Assembly (NCBI GenBank): GCA_030148505.1
Contig: JASBTI010000013.1
Coordinates: 1 to 41,211 of the forward strand
DNA: 41,211 nucleotides
Direction of reading: 5' to 3'
Source of the DNA: Rhodanobacter sp.
Lineage (GTDB): Bacteria > Pseudomonadota > Gammaproteobacteria > Xanthomonadales > Rhodanobacteraceae
Shown here one piece after another: positions 15,561-23,851 of this stretch. The translations under genes and the position numbers were made by a program. The notes below the pieces were generated by a model that had not been told where the DNA came from, searched no databases, and saw nothing but the letters and a program-made list of their open reading frames with translations. Position 1 is the first letter of the stretch; each line of letters begins with the position of its first letter.

Positions 15561-17444
15561 TCAGAGAATGCCTTTGGCACCCACCCCGAAAGCCGTGATC
15601 AGACGGGTAATGATCAACTTCGGCGATAACGCCACGTCCGGGAAGTCGCCGACCGCACGGTAGCAGCTGTAGAACTTCGGGTTGTTGGCGCGCAGTGGCT
15701 GGCATCCGGGTTTCAGCTCGTAGCTGGTGGCATAGCGGAACGGCCACAGGTCGAACAGCGGCAGGTGCGCGGAGACGGTGCCGATCGCCTGATTGATGTC
15801 GGTCAGTACCGGTATGGCCGGCTGGCGCGGGGCGATCACCCAGGCGTTTTGCGGCTGGATATCGCGCAGGATGCTTTGGCGTACCTCGTTGGCGAAGCGC
15901 TTGTCGTAGACGATCACGCCGGCTTCGGTATTGTAGTGGTCGGAGCGTGGGTCGAAGTTGTGGGAGCCGACCATCGCGTAGCGATCGTCGATCACGATCG
16001 ACTTGGCATGCAGGCCAAAGCGCCGCCCACTGTTGAGCAGCGGTGCCGGTCGGTTGCTGCCGCCACTGCCAAACAGGTGGTAGACAGTTTTGTGCTGGGT
16101 GCGGGCTGGACCGCGCAGAGTTACTTCACGCTTCATCGCGTCGGCACTGAGGTTGGCCAGCCGGTAGTCGACGGCGGGACCGGGCGCGTGCGGCTTGAGC
16201 TCGTGGATCTGAAAGCCGAATGTCTTGAGATAGCGTTTGCGGTGTTTGTAGGACATCGCGTAGACGGCAAACGCATCGGTCGAGGCCAGTGAATTGGTCG
16301 AGACGATGATCTGGGGCGGGTCCTTGCGTCGATGCAGTCGTTTGAACAGCCGTTGTGCGCTGCGGCTCATGACCAGGTAGGGGGTCTGCAGCAGCACCTC
16401 GTGGCGGGCACCGCTGATCATCCGCATGATCCGGTGGGTGAATTCCAGGGCATGCTTCTTGTCAGGGTCGTCGGTCTTCGCCGGCAGGTCGCTGAAGTAA
16501 TCCACCTTGCCGGTGCGCAAGGTAGGACCGACTAGCCACGCCTGCAGCCATTGCGGATCCTCGGCTGCCTGTTGTACCTGCCTCACGCGTGCGGGGCGCT
16601 GGTACCGAGGGGATTTCCACGGCGGTGGTGGGGGATCGTGGAGGATGCGTCGGTTGACATCACGCAGGTGTGTCAACGGTACCGCGCGCTTGTGTCGCCA
16701 GAACAGTTCAAAGCTGGCGGCCATTTCCCGCGCTGCCGGGCCGCCGACCATCACGTCGCGATCGACGTAATCGAAGTTGTCGTCCCAGTTGAAATAGCGG
16801 TCCTGATAATTGCGCCCGCCGGTGATGCCGATACTGTCGTCCACCAGCAACAGCTTGTTGTGCATGCGCTGATTGAACTGCAGGAAGCAGCACAAAATGC
16901 CGGCGGCGAAATCCAGCGGCGGGGTGCGCGCCTTGTGCAGGGTCGGATTATACAATCGGACCTGCAGATGGCTGCTGACTCGCGAGAGCTGGTCAAGCAG
17001 GCCGGGCTCCTGAAACGAGAACAACTGATCGGCGAGGATGCGTACCCTTACTCCCCGCCTCGCCGCCTGAATCAGTTCGTTCAGCATCAGCTTGCCGACG
17101 TCGTCCTGGTCCCAGATATACGTTTGCACGTCGATCGAGTGCCGTGCGGCACGGATCAGGTTGATCCGTGCCGCCAGCGCCGGCTCGCTGTCGTTGAGCA
17201 AGGTGACGACGTTCACCGGGTCCTGGGGCGTCGACGCCGCCAGCGCGTCCGTGGCAGCGTTGAGCAGCGGCGACGGTGTGGCGCAGTGATCCGCCTGGTG
17301 GCAGTCGATGTCGCGATCCACGCTGGCGGCGACCACCGCGTCGGCGCGACGGATCTGCGCACGCGAGACCACACAGCCCTGCAACAACAGGAAGGCGGCG
17401 AGCAGGCTGGGGAAGGCGAGGGAACGCAGGCGCATGCGTGACAT
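15561..17444 (-). CDS. Phospholipase D-family lipoprotein (cardiolipin synthase-like)
   Basis: The 627-residue product begins with a lipoprotein signal (hydrophobic helix then LLQGC, lipidation cysteine about residue 24). It has two HKD catalytic motifs, RMHNKLLLVDD near residue 193 and GLHAKSIVIDD near 477, each followed by the usual GG/GSHNFDPRS context. The pair of motifs makes one active site for phosphatidyl transfer or phosphodiester hydrolysis. The lipid anchor and length place it with the ClsC/YmdC-like group, so cardiolipin synthesis or periplasmic phospholipid turnover is likely; the substrate is not proven. It is last in a minus-strand run (ParA-like, SixA, YceI), 14 bases after the yceI stop. 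Confidence 0.85.
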   Translation of the reverse strand: MSRMRLRSLAFPSLLAAFLLLQGCVVSRAQIRRADAVVAASVDRDIDCHQADHCATPSPLLNAATDALAASTPQDPVNVVTLLNDSEPALAARINLIRAARHSIDVQTYIWDQDDVGKLMLNELIQAARRGVRVRILADQLFSFQEPGLLDQLSRVSSHLQVRLYNPTLHKARTPPLDFAAGILCCFLQFNQRMHNKLLLVDDSIGITGGRNYQDRYFNWDDNFDYVDRDVMVGGPAAREMAASFELFWRHKRAVPLTHLRDVNRRILHDPPPPPWKSPRYQRPARVRQVQQAAEDPQWLQAWLVGPTLRTGKVDYFSDLPAKTDDPDKKHALEFTHRIMRMISGARHEVLLQTPYLVMSRSAQRLFKRLHRRKDPPQIIVSTNSLASTDAFAVYAMSYKHRKRYLKTFGFQIHELKPHAPGPAVDYRLANLSADAMKREVTLRGPARTQHKTVYHLFGSGGSNRPAPLLNSGRRFGLHAKSIVIDDRYAMVGSHNFDPRSDHYNTEAGVIVYDKRFANEVRQSILRDIQPQNAWVIAPRQPAIPVLTDINQAIGTVSAHLPLFDLWPFRYATSYELKPGCQPLRANNPKFYSCYRAVGDFPDVALSPKLIITRLITAFGVGAKGIL

Positions 17445-17458
17445 GATACGGACCGGGG

Positions 17459-18025
17459 TCAGCCAGCGGCAGGCTCGACCGCGATCGAAAGCTCGAGCTT
17501 TACCCGGTCGGACAGGACGGTACGATGGCTGGTCATACCGAAGGCGCTGCGCGAGACGTGGCCGCGTACGCGGATCTTGCAGCTATACAGGGTATCGGGG
17601 GTGCAGCGGCTGGCGAGCAACTCGAAGTGCACCGGTCGGGTGACCCCGCGCAGCCTCAATTGCCCGGCGAGCGCACCGCCGGATTGCAGGGTGGCAAAGG
17701 GGACTGGGTCGGACAGGAAATGGATCGCCGGATGCTTCGCGATATCGAAGAACTTCGGGCCGAGGACCGCTTTGCGGTACCGCGGGGAGTCCATCACCAC
17801 GCTATGGCTGTCGATGCGTGCGTCCACGATGGCCATTCCGCTTGCCTTGCGTTGAATCGACCCTTCGATCCGGGTAAAGCGACCACTGATTGTGCGGAAC
17901 CACAACAGGCGCACCTGGAAGCCCGCCTGCGACCGGCTGCTGTCAATGCGGTAGTGTTCACCGGCTGCGGCCCTTGCCTGAAACACCAAGCCGATCAACA
18001 GCATCGCCGCGAGTACCCGCCTCAT
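17459..18025 (-). CDS. YceI family periplasmic protein
   Basis: The 188-residue product carries a signal peptide (MRRVLAAMLLIGLVFQARAAA) and one YceI lipocalin-like barrel: YRIDSSRSQAGFQVRLLWFRTISGRF at the start, FDIAKHPAIHFLSD in the middle and LRLRGVTRPVHFEL after it. Family members bind isoprenoid-type lipids such as polyprenyl chains; several are stress-induced. The ligand here is unknown. Two cysteines (SRCTPDTLYSCK) could form a disulfide. The start overlaps the stop of sixA by four bases (ATGA), indicating translational coupling. Confidence 0.88.
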   Translation of the reverse strand: MRRVLAAMLLIGLVFQARAAAGEHYRIDSSRSQAGFQVRLLWFRTISGRFTRIEGSIQRKASGMAIVDARIDSHSVVMDSPRYRKAVLGPKFFDIAKHPAIHFLSDPVPFATLQSGGALAGQLRLRGVTRPVHFELLASRCTPDTLYSCKIRVRGHVSRSAFGMTSHRTVLSDRVKLELSIAVEPAAG

Positions 18026-18498
18026 GGTGACCAGAACGCATCCAGCCGGGCATTGCCCGGTTCCAATGGACCGTTCAGGTGCAGCACCGCCATTGCACCG
18101 GGTGGCATACCGCGAAATTCGTCCGAGCGGCCTTCGGCCAGCAGCGCGACCAGTTGTTCGATGCCGGGGTTGTGACCTACCAGCATCACGATGTCGGCGT
18201 CATTGTGCTGGTCGAGCAAGGTCACCAACTCACCCGGCGTGGCGTCGTAGATATCGGGTTCCATCCGCGGCACCGGCGCCGAATCCAGGGCGGCCAGGGC
18301 CAGTCGGGCGGTTTCGCCGGTACGCCGGCTGGGCGAGCACAGCACGCGATCCGGTCGCGCGCCGTGCGCGATCAACCACAGTCCGGCCGCCTGTGCCTCC
18401 TGTTCGCCGCGCAGGCTCAATGGCCGTTGCTGGTCGTCGCCGTGAGTCGCCTCTATCGGAACCGCCTCGGCATGTCGTAGCAGGATCAATTCGCGCAT
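18022..18498 (-). CDS. sixA: SixA-like phosphohistidine phosphatase
   Basis: The 158-residue protein is a compact histidine phosphatase. The phospho-accepting histidine is H9 in LILLRHAEAV, the conserved arginine lies in CSPSRRTGETA, and the second histidine is in VGHNPGIEQL. SixA proteins remove phosphate from histidine-phosphotransfer domains and from the nitrogen phosphotransferase system. No two-component or PTS gene is adjacent, so the partner is unknown. It overlaps yceI by four bases and sits 50 bases after the ParA-like gene. Confidence 0.87.
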   Translation of the reverse strand: MRELILLRHAEAVPIEATHGDDQQRPLSLRGEQEAQAAGLWLIAHGARPDRVLCSPSRRTGETARLALAALDSAPVPRMEPDIYDATPGELVTLLDQHNDADIVMLVGHNPGIEQLVALLAEGRSDEFRGMPPGAMAVLHLNGPLEPGNARLDAFWSP

Positions 18499-18548
18499 GG
18501 GGAACTCCGGTTGGGTGAAGGCGCGCCGCGGGTGCGAGCGCCGTAGGC

Positions 18549-19181
18549 TCAGTGTTGGCGTTTTATCCAGCGCAAAAGGGCTTTCCAGTCTTGCTGATGA
18601 CTGCGCACGTGCTCGGACTGGTAATCGAAGATGCCCTTGCCCAGCGCGCCAAGCAGCACGTAGGCCTGACTGTCACGCAGTTGCGCGGCGATCGGGAACG
18701 GCGCTTGACCGGCCAACTGGGTCACCGCGTCCTGGCTGGCGTGAGTCCACGGTTTGAGCCGGTTGGCGACCAGGGCCACTGGCAGCTTGCCGCGCCGGAC
18801 GCGGTTGAGCTGCTGCAGCGTCTCGATGAAACCAAGCGTGGCATGAAGGTCGAAGGAGGAAGGGAGCACCGGAACCAGAAGCACGTCGGCTTGTTCCAGA
18901 TAGGGCTCCAGCTCGCGCTCGCCGACGCCGGCCGGGGTGTCGATCAGCAGCTGTTCGGTGTCTGGCGGGATGCGTTTCAACGCTTTGCGGCCTCCTTCCA
19001 GTGCCAGCACGCCGGGCACGGTGTCCGGACGCAAGGTGGCCCAACGGAAACTGGACCCCTGACGATCGGCGTCGACAATCACAGTATGTTTGCCCGCTTG
19101 CGCCCAGTGCGACGCCAGCTGCGTTACCAGCGTGCTCTTGCCGCAACCACCCTTGCTGCTTGCCACCAGCGTCGTAAGCAT
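18549..19181 (-). CDS. ParA/MinD-like ATPase (orphan)
   Basis: The 210-residue protein has the deviant Walker A motif KGGCGKST (residues 10-17), a VDADRQGSS segment and the LLIDTPAGVG switch. These define the ParA/Soj/MinD family of dimerising, surface-binding ATPases. No N-terminal helix-turn-helix is present, so it is the short type Ib-like form, and there is no parB or centromere-like repeat nearby. It probably positions some other cargo (a protein complex or cellular structure) rather than the chromosome. The downstream neighbours SixA, YceI and the PLD protein do not identify the cargo. The C-terminus is basic (WKALLRWIKRQH). Confidence 0.85.
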   Translation of the reverse strand: MLTTLVASSKGGCGKSTLVTQLASHWAQAGKHTVIVDADRQGSSFRWATLRPDTVPGVLALEGGRKALKRIPPDTEQLLIDTPAGVGERELEPYLEQADVLLVPVLPSSFDLHATLGFIETLQQLNRVRRGKLPVALVANRLKPWTHASQDAVTQLAGQAPFPIAAQLRDSQAYVLLGALGKGIFDYQSEHVRSHQQDWKALLRWIKRQH

Positions 19182-19255
19182 CGCTCGATCCTTGCCGAGG
19201 AAGGTGGATCAAGCCTACACGGCCACGAATCCGCCGCAAAGCGTTTGCGCGGGAC

Positions 19256-20308
19256 TCAACCAGCGGGGCGCGGCGGCGTCCAGTCGGCCGGGGCATCGGT
19301 GGAGATGCCCGCTTCACGCAACGCGGCCAGCATGATGCTCATTTCGGTGCCTCCGTTGCGCGCCAACGCCAGCAATTGCGTGGCCAGCGCCTTGTCGTTG
19401 CGGGCACGGGCCGTCAGTTCGGCAAAGTTCTGCACTTGCCAGGTCAGGTCGACGCGTGCGCGCTTGGCTTCCTGTTGCTGTGCGGGATCGTCCGACAGCA
19501 CTTGCCGCAGGTGCAGACCGAGCGACCGTGCCAACGGGCTGGAGCCCCATTCCATCACCTTGCCGAGCTTCAGGCAGTCGGCCTTGATCGACGCGTCGCC
19601 CTTGGCGTTGTCGCAAAGCTGGGCAGTCAACTGCAGTCCGGGCTGCGGCTGCGCACTGGCTAGCCCGTAGACGAGCATGGTCTGCATACCTGCCGGCCCG
19701 GCAGCAAGCCCATGCGCATAGGTGCTGGCGGGTGGTGGCAGCACACTGACGAAATCGGCCAGCACCTTCAAGCTGTTGCCGGTGTAGTCATCGTAAAGTT
19801 TTGCGGCGGCGGCGCGGGCTAGATCGACTCGAGCCTCCTGCTGGTGCGTGTCGCGGGTGTCCTGGCCCAGTTTGAGCAACCATACGGCGGCGTTGTCCGG
19901 TGCTTTCAGCACCAGCGCCCGCAGGGCAGAGGGGTTGGGACAATTGTCGGCTTGGGCATCGCAATCGGCCAGCCGCAGCCACTCGACGGCGGCGCCTGCA
20001 TCGCTGGCCTTGGCGGCGCGATTGATGAGGTCGTGAAACCCGTTGGTCGCGGGTTGGTTTTGCAGGGGGCGGGCCAACAGGGCCGCCGCCAGCAACGGTG
20101 CTGCGTCGGCCCGTGGCGCCAACACGCTTACCAAGTCGCGCTGGAACGCAAGCTGTGCCTTGTCGCGCGCCAGTGCCGCCTGGTGCGTATTGCCAACGGT
20201 CCGCCGCGGCGATGCCTCTGCGGCGTGGCTGATACCCGTGGGTAGCGTCAGGCTGGCCAGCGGCAGAGCGCAGCCCAAGATGAAATGGCGGATTCCACGC
20301 ATTATCAT
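19256..20308 (-). CDS. Exported hypothetical protein
   Basis: The frame is open from 20476, but the secreted-protein start is at ATG 20308 (or the second ATG at 20302), giving a clear signal peptide (RGIRHFILGCALPLASLTLPTGISHA). The mature part of about 320 residues is alanine-rich and helical, with several helix pairs like those of tetratricopeptide-type scaffolds (NAAVWLLKLGQDTRDTHQQ; MTWQ-like segments). Two cysteine pairs (DCDAQADNC; LCDNAKGDASIKADC) could form disulfides in the periplasm. No family is named with confidence. The gene lies 74 bases before the ParA-like gene on the same strand. Confidence 0.7.
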   Translation of the reverse strand: MIMRGIRHFILGCALPLASLTLPTGISHAAEASPRRTVGNTHQAALARDKAQLAFQRDLVSVLAPRADAAPLLAAALLARPLQNQPATNGFHDLINRAAKASDAGAAVEWLRLADCDAQADNCPNPSALRALVLKAPDNAAVWLLKLGQDTRDTHQQEARVDLARAAAAKLYDDYTGNSLKVLADFVSVLPPPASTYAHGLAAGPAGMQTMLVYGLASAQPQPGLQLTAQLCDNAKGDASIKADCLKLGKVMEWGSSPLARSLGLHLRQVLSDDPAQQQEAKRARVDLTWQVQNFAELTARARNDKALATQLLALARNGGTEMSIMLAALREAGISTDAPADWTPPRPAG

Positions 20309-20457
20309 GATTCCGTCGGGGGCAGGGCACCCAGCATACCCGCGCTGGATTAAGCGCGGCTGATTCACTAAGCCGTGAACGCAGGCAAAGGCTGCAGGGC
20401 TTGTTACGATGCCTGTTCTTATGCGTATCGCATTGTCTTGCACAGCAGGAGACCCTT

Positions 20458-20652
20458 GTGGATCATTTTTCGACATTCGCTACCGGCGCCCCTTGGTTTG
20501 CCGGGTGGGGCACGCTGGCGCTGATCAACGCGGCCTTGGCACAGGGGAAGAACCGCAGTGGCCTGTTGTGGTTTCTGCTGTCGCTGCTGCTGGGGCCGCT
20601 TGCCACCTTGCTTCTCGTGTTGTTGCCCAAGGTGCGCAACAAGTTGTTTTAA
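20458..20652 (+). CDS. Small membrane protein (64 aa)
   Basis: GTG 20458 is chosen because AGGAG lies about seven bases upstream; a longer in-frame start at 20401 adds a cysteine-rich tail with no support. The 64-residue product has two hydrophobic helices (WFAGWGTLALINAALA and SGLLWFLLSLLLGPLATLLLVLL) joined by a short basic loop QGKNRS, and a basic C-terminus VRNKLF, so both ends are probably cytoplasmic or one is re-entrant. Small proteins of this shape are common in proteobacteria. The function is unknown. It converges with speE across a hairpin at 20663-20687. Confidence 0.7.
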   Translation: MDHFSTFATGAPWFAGWGTLALINAALAQGKNRSGLLWFLLSLLLGPLATLLLVLLPKVRNKLF

Positions 20653-20662
20653 AAGAGTCGGA

Positions 20663-20687
20663 AGCGGGGTACGACCAGCGCCCCGCT
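20663..20687. terminator. Hairpin between convergent genes, possible bidirectional terminator
   Basis: AGCGGGG and CCCCGCT form a 7-bp stem around an 11-base loop. On the minus strand (after speE) it is followed by ccgactctttt, a modest U-run; on the plus strand no T-run follows. It would serve speE better than the small membrane gene. Confidence 0.4.
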
Positions 20688-20713
20688 GAAACGACCAACC
20701 GGGGTTGTTCCCT

Positions 20714-21568
20714 TTATTCGCCGAGCGCTTCGCGCATGAATTCCGGCTGTGCCAGTGCGCCGCGATGGATATCCGCATTGTAATAGCGGGTGGCGAAGTT
20801 CTTGCTGATGGCGCCGCGTTCGCGGAAGCCCGAGAGATCGCCACCTTTGCGTGCCATGGTGCAGCTCCACCATCCGGTGGGGTAACACGGCTGTGGAAAC
20901 GGCAACGTGCGCACCGCGGTAAAGCCCGAGGTACGCATCGACGAGCGCATCGACTTGATCAAGTCCAGGTGCGCTAGCGGCGATTCGCTCTGTTGCACCA
21001 GAATGCCGCCATGCCGTAGTGCCTTATGGCAGCTGGCATAGAAGGCAGCGTTGAAGAGGCCCTCGGCGGGGCCTACCGGATCGGTCGAGTCGACGATGAC
21101 CAGATCCAGCGAGTCGTGCTCGAGTTCCGCCATGTACTTGATGCCATCGATGAACAGCAATTGCGCCCGCGGGTCATGGTTGGATTCGCACAGCTCCGGA
21201 AAATACTGTTCGGCCAGGCGGGTGACGCGCTCGTCGATTTCCACCTGTACCGCCGATTCTACCTCCTCGTGCTTGAGCACCTCGCGCAGCGTGCCGCAAT
21301 CACCCCCACCGATGATCACCACGCGTTTGGCGCGCGCATGGGTGAACAGCGCCGGATGCGTCATCATCTCGTGGTAGAGGAAGTTGTCGCGTGAGGTCAG
21401 CATCACGCAACCATCGATCACCATCAAGTTGCCCCAGTCCGTGGTCCTGTGGATCTCGATCGTCTGGAACGGGCTTTTTTCCGCATGCAGCAGTTGCTCG
21501 GTACGGAAACCGATGGAGGAGCCTGAAGCCTGATGGGCTTCGGTGAACCAGCTGGGTTGCTGCGACAT
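20714..21568 (-). CDS. speE: Spermidine synthase
   Basis: The 284-residue enzyme transfers an aminopropyl group from decarboxylated S-adenosylmethionine to putrescine. It shows WFTEAHQASGSSIGF at the N-terminus, the SAM-binding loop VVIIGGGDCGTLREVL (Cys in place of the usual second Gly), EVDE-like VQVEIDE, and the catalytic VDSTDPVGPAEGLF. The start at ATG 21568 is supported by AGGA upstream and by family length; the frame is open to 22069 without homology. It is divergent from speA, so arginine to agmatine and putrescine to spermidine are controlled from one intergenic region. No speD is in the window. Confidence 0.93.
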   Translation of the reverse strand: MSQQPSWFTEAHQASGSSIGFRTEQLLHAEKSPFQTIEIHRTTDWGNLMVIDGCVMLTSRDNFLYHEMMTHPALFTHARAKRVVIIGGGDCGTLREVLKHEEVESAVQVEIDERVTRLAEQYFPELCESNHDPRAQLLFIDGIKYMAELEHDSLDLVIVDSTDPVGPAEGLFNAAFYASCHKALRHGGILVQQSESPLAHLDLIKSMRSSMRTSGFTAVRTLPFPQPCYPTGWWSCTMARKGGDLSGFRERGAISKNFATRYYNADIHRGALAQPEFMREALGE

Positions 21569-21660
21569 GACGGTGGATCCTGATGGAGCGTTAAGAGAAA
21601 AAGAAACGAGATTGTAACGGCAACTTGTGCGAATCGACGTCAACAGGCGGTATGCGACGC

Positions 21661-21853
21661 TCGACATATTGCCGCGTGGCCCGTTTACAATGGGCACTGG
21701 TATCGCCGTGCATCTTGCATGTCGGGCCGACCAGCCAGTTCGGCCCCGCGGCGTGCGAGGCTTCCGGCCGACTTCGCTTTCCGCTCTTGTCGAGCAGTAC
21801 GTCAAGGCTCGCCGCTGCGACGACATGTTCCGTTTGCACAAGGAGACTCTCCC
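21661..21853 (+). promoter_or_regulatory. speA promoter and structured leader (putative)
   Basis: A TACAAT -10 candidate is at 21686-21691 with a weak TCGACA (19-bp spacer) upstream. The leader contains TCGGCC (21740-21745), which can pair either with the upstream GGCCGA at 21725-21730 or with the downstream GGCCGA at 21776-21781. Two mutually exclusive stems are the classic arrangement of an attenuator or RNA switch, but GC-rich DNA makes chance pairing easy. AGGAGA at 21841 is the speA ribosome-binding site. Confidence 0.35.
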
Positions 21854-23743
21854 ATGTCGAAGCATTGGACCTGCGACAGCGCCCGTCATACCTACGCCAT
21901 GGCACACTGGAGCGACGGCTACGTCGACATCGACGATCGTGGGCAAATCGTGATGCGCCCGCAAGGCCCCCAGGGTCCGGCGCTGTCGCTGCCGCAGATC
22001 GTCGATAGGGCTTGCGCCGAGGGGCTGCGACTGCCTCTTCTGGTGCGCTTTCCGGACATCCTCGCGCACCGTCTGGCCCGGCTGCAGGCGGCTTTCACCA
22101 AGGCGCTGGGCGAGTGGGACTATGCGGGCGGCTATACCGCGATCTACCCGATCAAGGTCAACCAGCAGCGCGGTGTGGCCGGGGAGCTAGTTGCCGCTGG
22201 CACATCGGGCTTTGGACTGGAGGCGGGTTCCAAGCCGGAGTTGATGGCGGTGCTGGGCATGGCGCGCCCCGGCTCGATCGTGATCTGCAACGGATATAAG
22301 GATCGCGAATATATCCGCTTGGCGCTGATCGGTCTGAAGCTCGGCTTGCGCGTGCACATCGTGATCGAGAAGCTGTCCGAACTCGATCACGTCTTTGTCG
22401 AGGCCACGGCGCTCGGTATTGAGCCGTTGCTCGGGGTGCGGGTGCGGCTGGCCTCGATCGGCGCCGGCAAGTGGCAGAACACCGGCGGCGACAAGGGCAA
22501 GTTTGGGCTGTCGCCGAACCAGGTGTTGCGCCTGATCGAGCGCCTCGACAGGGCGGGCCTCAAGCACACCTTGAAGCTGCAGCACTTTCACATGGGTTCG
22601 CAGATTTCCAATGTGCGCGACATCGCCAACGGCATGCGCGAGGCGACGCGCTACTTCGTCGAATTGAGCCGCATGGGCGTGCCGTTGGAGATCGTCGATG
22701 TCGGCGGCGGCCTCGGTGTGGACTACGAGGGTACGCGCTCGCGCAGCCACAACTCGATCAACTATTCGATCGAGCAGTACGCCGCGACCATCGTGCAATC
22801 GCTGGCCGAGGCGGTGCAGGCCGAAGGCCTGTCGGCGCCGCACATCCTCACCGAAGCGGGTCGGGCGATGACGGCCCACCATGCGGTGCTGGTGGCCAAT
22901 GTGACCGAGGTGGAGCCGGCGCCGTGTGGCGCCATGGCCGCGGCGCAGGCGGACGAGCCGGCGGTCCTGCGCCATCTGCGCGAGGTTTACGCGGAGCTCG
23001 ATGCGCGGCCGCCGCTGGAGCTGTTCCACGAAGCGCAGCATCACCTGGCCGAAGGTCAGTCGCTGTATGCGCTGGGGCAGCTGCGGCTGCCCGACCGGGC
23101 GCGACTGGACGAGATGTTCTATGCGATCGCCCATGCGGTGCGCCAGCGGCTGCTGCCGGCCGAACGTGCGCACAGGCAGGCGCTGGACGAGCTGGACGAG
23201 AAGCTGGTCGACAAGTATTTCGTCAATTTTTCGGTGTTCGAGTCGGTACCGGATATCTGGGCGATCGAACAGATTTTCCCGATTGCGCCGATCGCCCGGC
23301 TCCATCAACGGCCGACCCGGCGCGGGGTGATTGTCGATCTCACCTGCGATTCGGACGGCCGCATCGATCATTACGTCGATGCCGATGGCGTCGATGTCAG
23401 CCTGCCGCTGCATGAGCTGCAGGCCGGTGAAAGCTATCGGCTTGGCATCTTCATGGTCGGCGCCTACCAGGAGACCCTGGGCGACATCCACAACCTGTTC
23501 GGCGACACCGACGCGGTGAACGTGCGGGTCGAGGGTGATTCGTGTGTGTTCGCGCACAAGCGTCGCGGTGACACCACCGACCTGATGCTCGATTACGTCG
23601 GTTACGACCTCGAAGTATTGCGGCAGAGTTATCGGGAACGGATCGCCGCCATCGGTGTCGAAGCTGCCGTCGCGGCGCAGCTCTACGCAACACTCGACGC
23701 CGGCCTCACCGCCTACACCTATCTGGCGGAGGAAACGCACTGA
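21854..23743 (+). CDS. speA: Biosynthetic arginine decarboxylase
   Basis: This 629-residue PLP enzyme of the alanine-racemase-like fold III family converts arginine to agmatine, the first step to putrescine. The PLP lysine is K101 in IYPIKVNQQRG. GLEAGSKPEL, HFHMGSQISNV, DVGGGLGVDYEG and HILTEAGRAMTAHHAVLV follow in the family order, and the dimer-contributed C-terminal segment includes GAYQETLGDIHNLFGD, common to this fold. ATG 21854 has AGGAGA eight bases upstream; an upstream open extension to 21719 has no homology. It is divergent from speE. A REP-like palindrome follows the stop by three bases and may also stop transcription. Confidence 0.94.
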   Translation: MSKHWTCDSARHTYAMAHWSDGYVDIDDRGQIVMRPQGPQGPALSLPQIVDRACAEGLRLPLLVRFPDILAHRLARLQAAFTKALGEWDYAGGYTAIYPIKVNQQRGVAGELVAAGTSGFGLEAGSKPELMAVLGMARPGSIVICNGYKDREYIRLALIGLKLGLRVHIVIEKLSELDHVFVEATALGIEPLLGVRVRLASIGAGKWQNTGGDKGKFGLSPNQVLRLIERLDRAGLKHTLKLQHFHMGSQISNVRDIANGMREATRYFVELSRMGVPLEIVDVGGGLGVDYEGTRSRSHNSINYSIEQYAATIVQSLAEAVQAEGLSAPHILTEAGRAMTAHHAVLVANVTEVEPAPCGAMAAAQADEPAVLRHLREVYAELDARPPLELFHEAQHHLAEGQSLYALGQLRLPDRARLDEMFYAIAHAVRQRLLPAERAHRQALDELDEKLVDKYFVNFSVFESVPDIWAIEQIFPIAPIARLHQRPTRRGVIVDLTCDSDGRIDHYVDADGVDVSLPLHELQAGESYRLGIFMVGAYQETLGDIHNLFGDTDAVNVRVEGDSCVFAHKRRGDTTDLMLDYVGYDLEVLRQSYRERIAAIGVEAAVAAQLYATLDAGLTAYTYLAEETH

Positions 23744-23746
23744 CCT

Positions 23747-23820
23747 GTAGGAGCGCACCCTGTGCGCGATGCCTCTATGCGTTGTCGCCCAAAAGCATCG
23801 CGCACAGGGTGCGCTCCTAC
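23747..23820. repeat. Perfect 26-bp inverted repeat, REP-like element
   Basis: Arms at 23747-23772 and 23795-23820 are exact reverse complements separated by 22 bases. Each outer end reads GTAGGAGCGCACCCTGTGCG, a core recognisable from many Xanthomonadales intergenic repeats. It lies between speA and the dehydrogenase gene and could act as a terminator-like stem, a transcript-end stabiliser, or a mobilisable REPIN. No RAYT transposase is in the window. Confidence 0.85.
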
Positions 23821-23851
23821 CGCGACATCAACATCTGAACGGGAGCGAGGC

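Noticed and set aside
21627..21953. 108-codon Arg-containing frame overlapping the speA start, considered as an arginine leader peptide
   Set aside because: No ribosome-binding site at its internal ATG and no Arg run; the open frame is likely compositional.
22187..23758. 523-codon frame antisense to speA
   Set aside because: Shadow of a confirmed gene in GC-rich DNA, His/Arg/Gln-rich with no domain.
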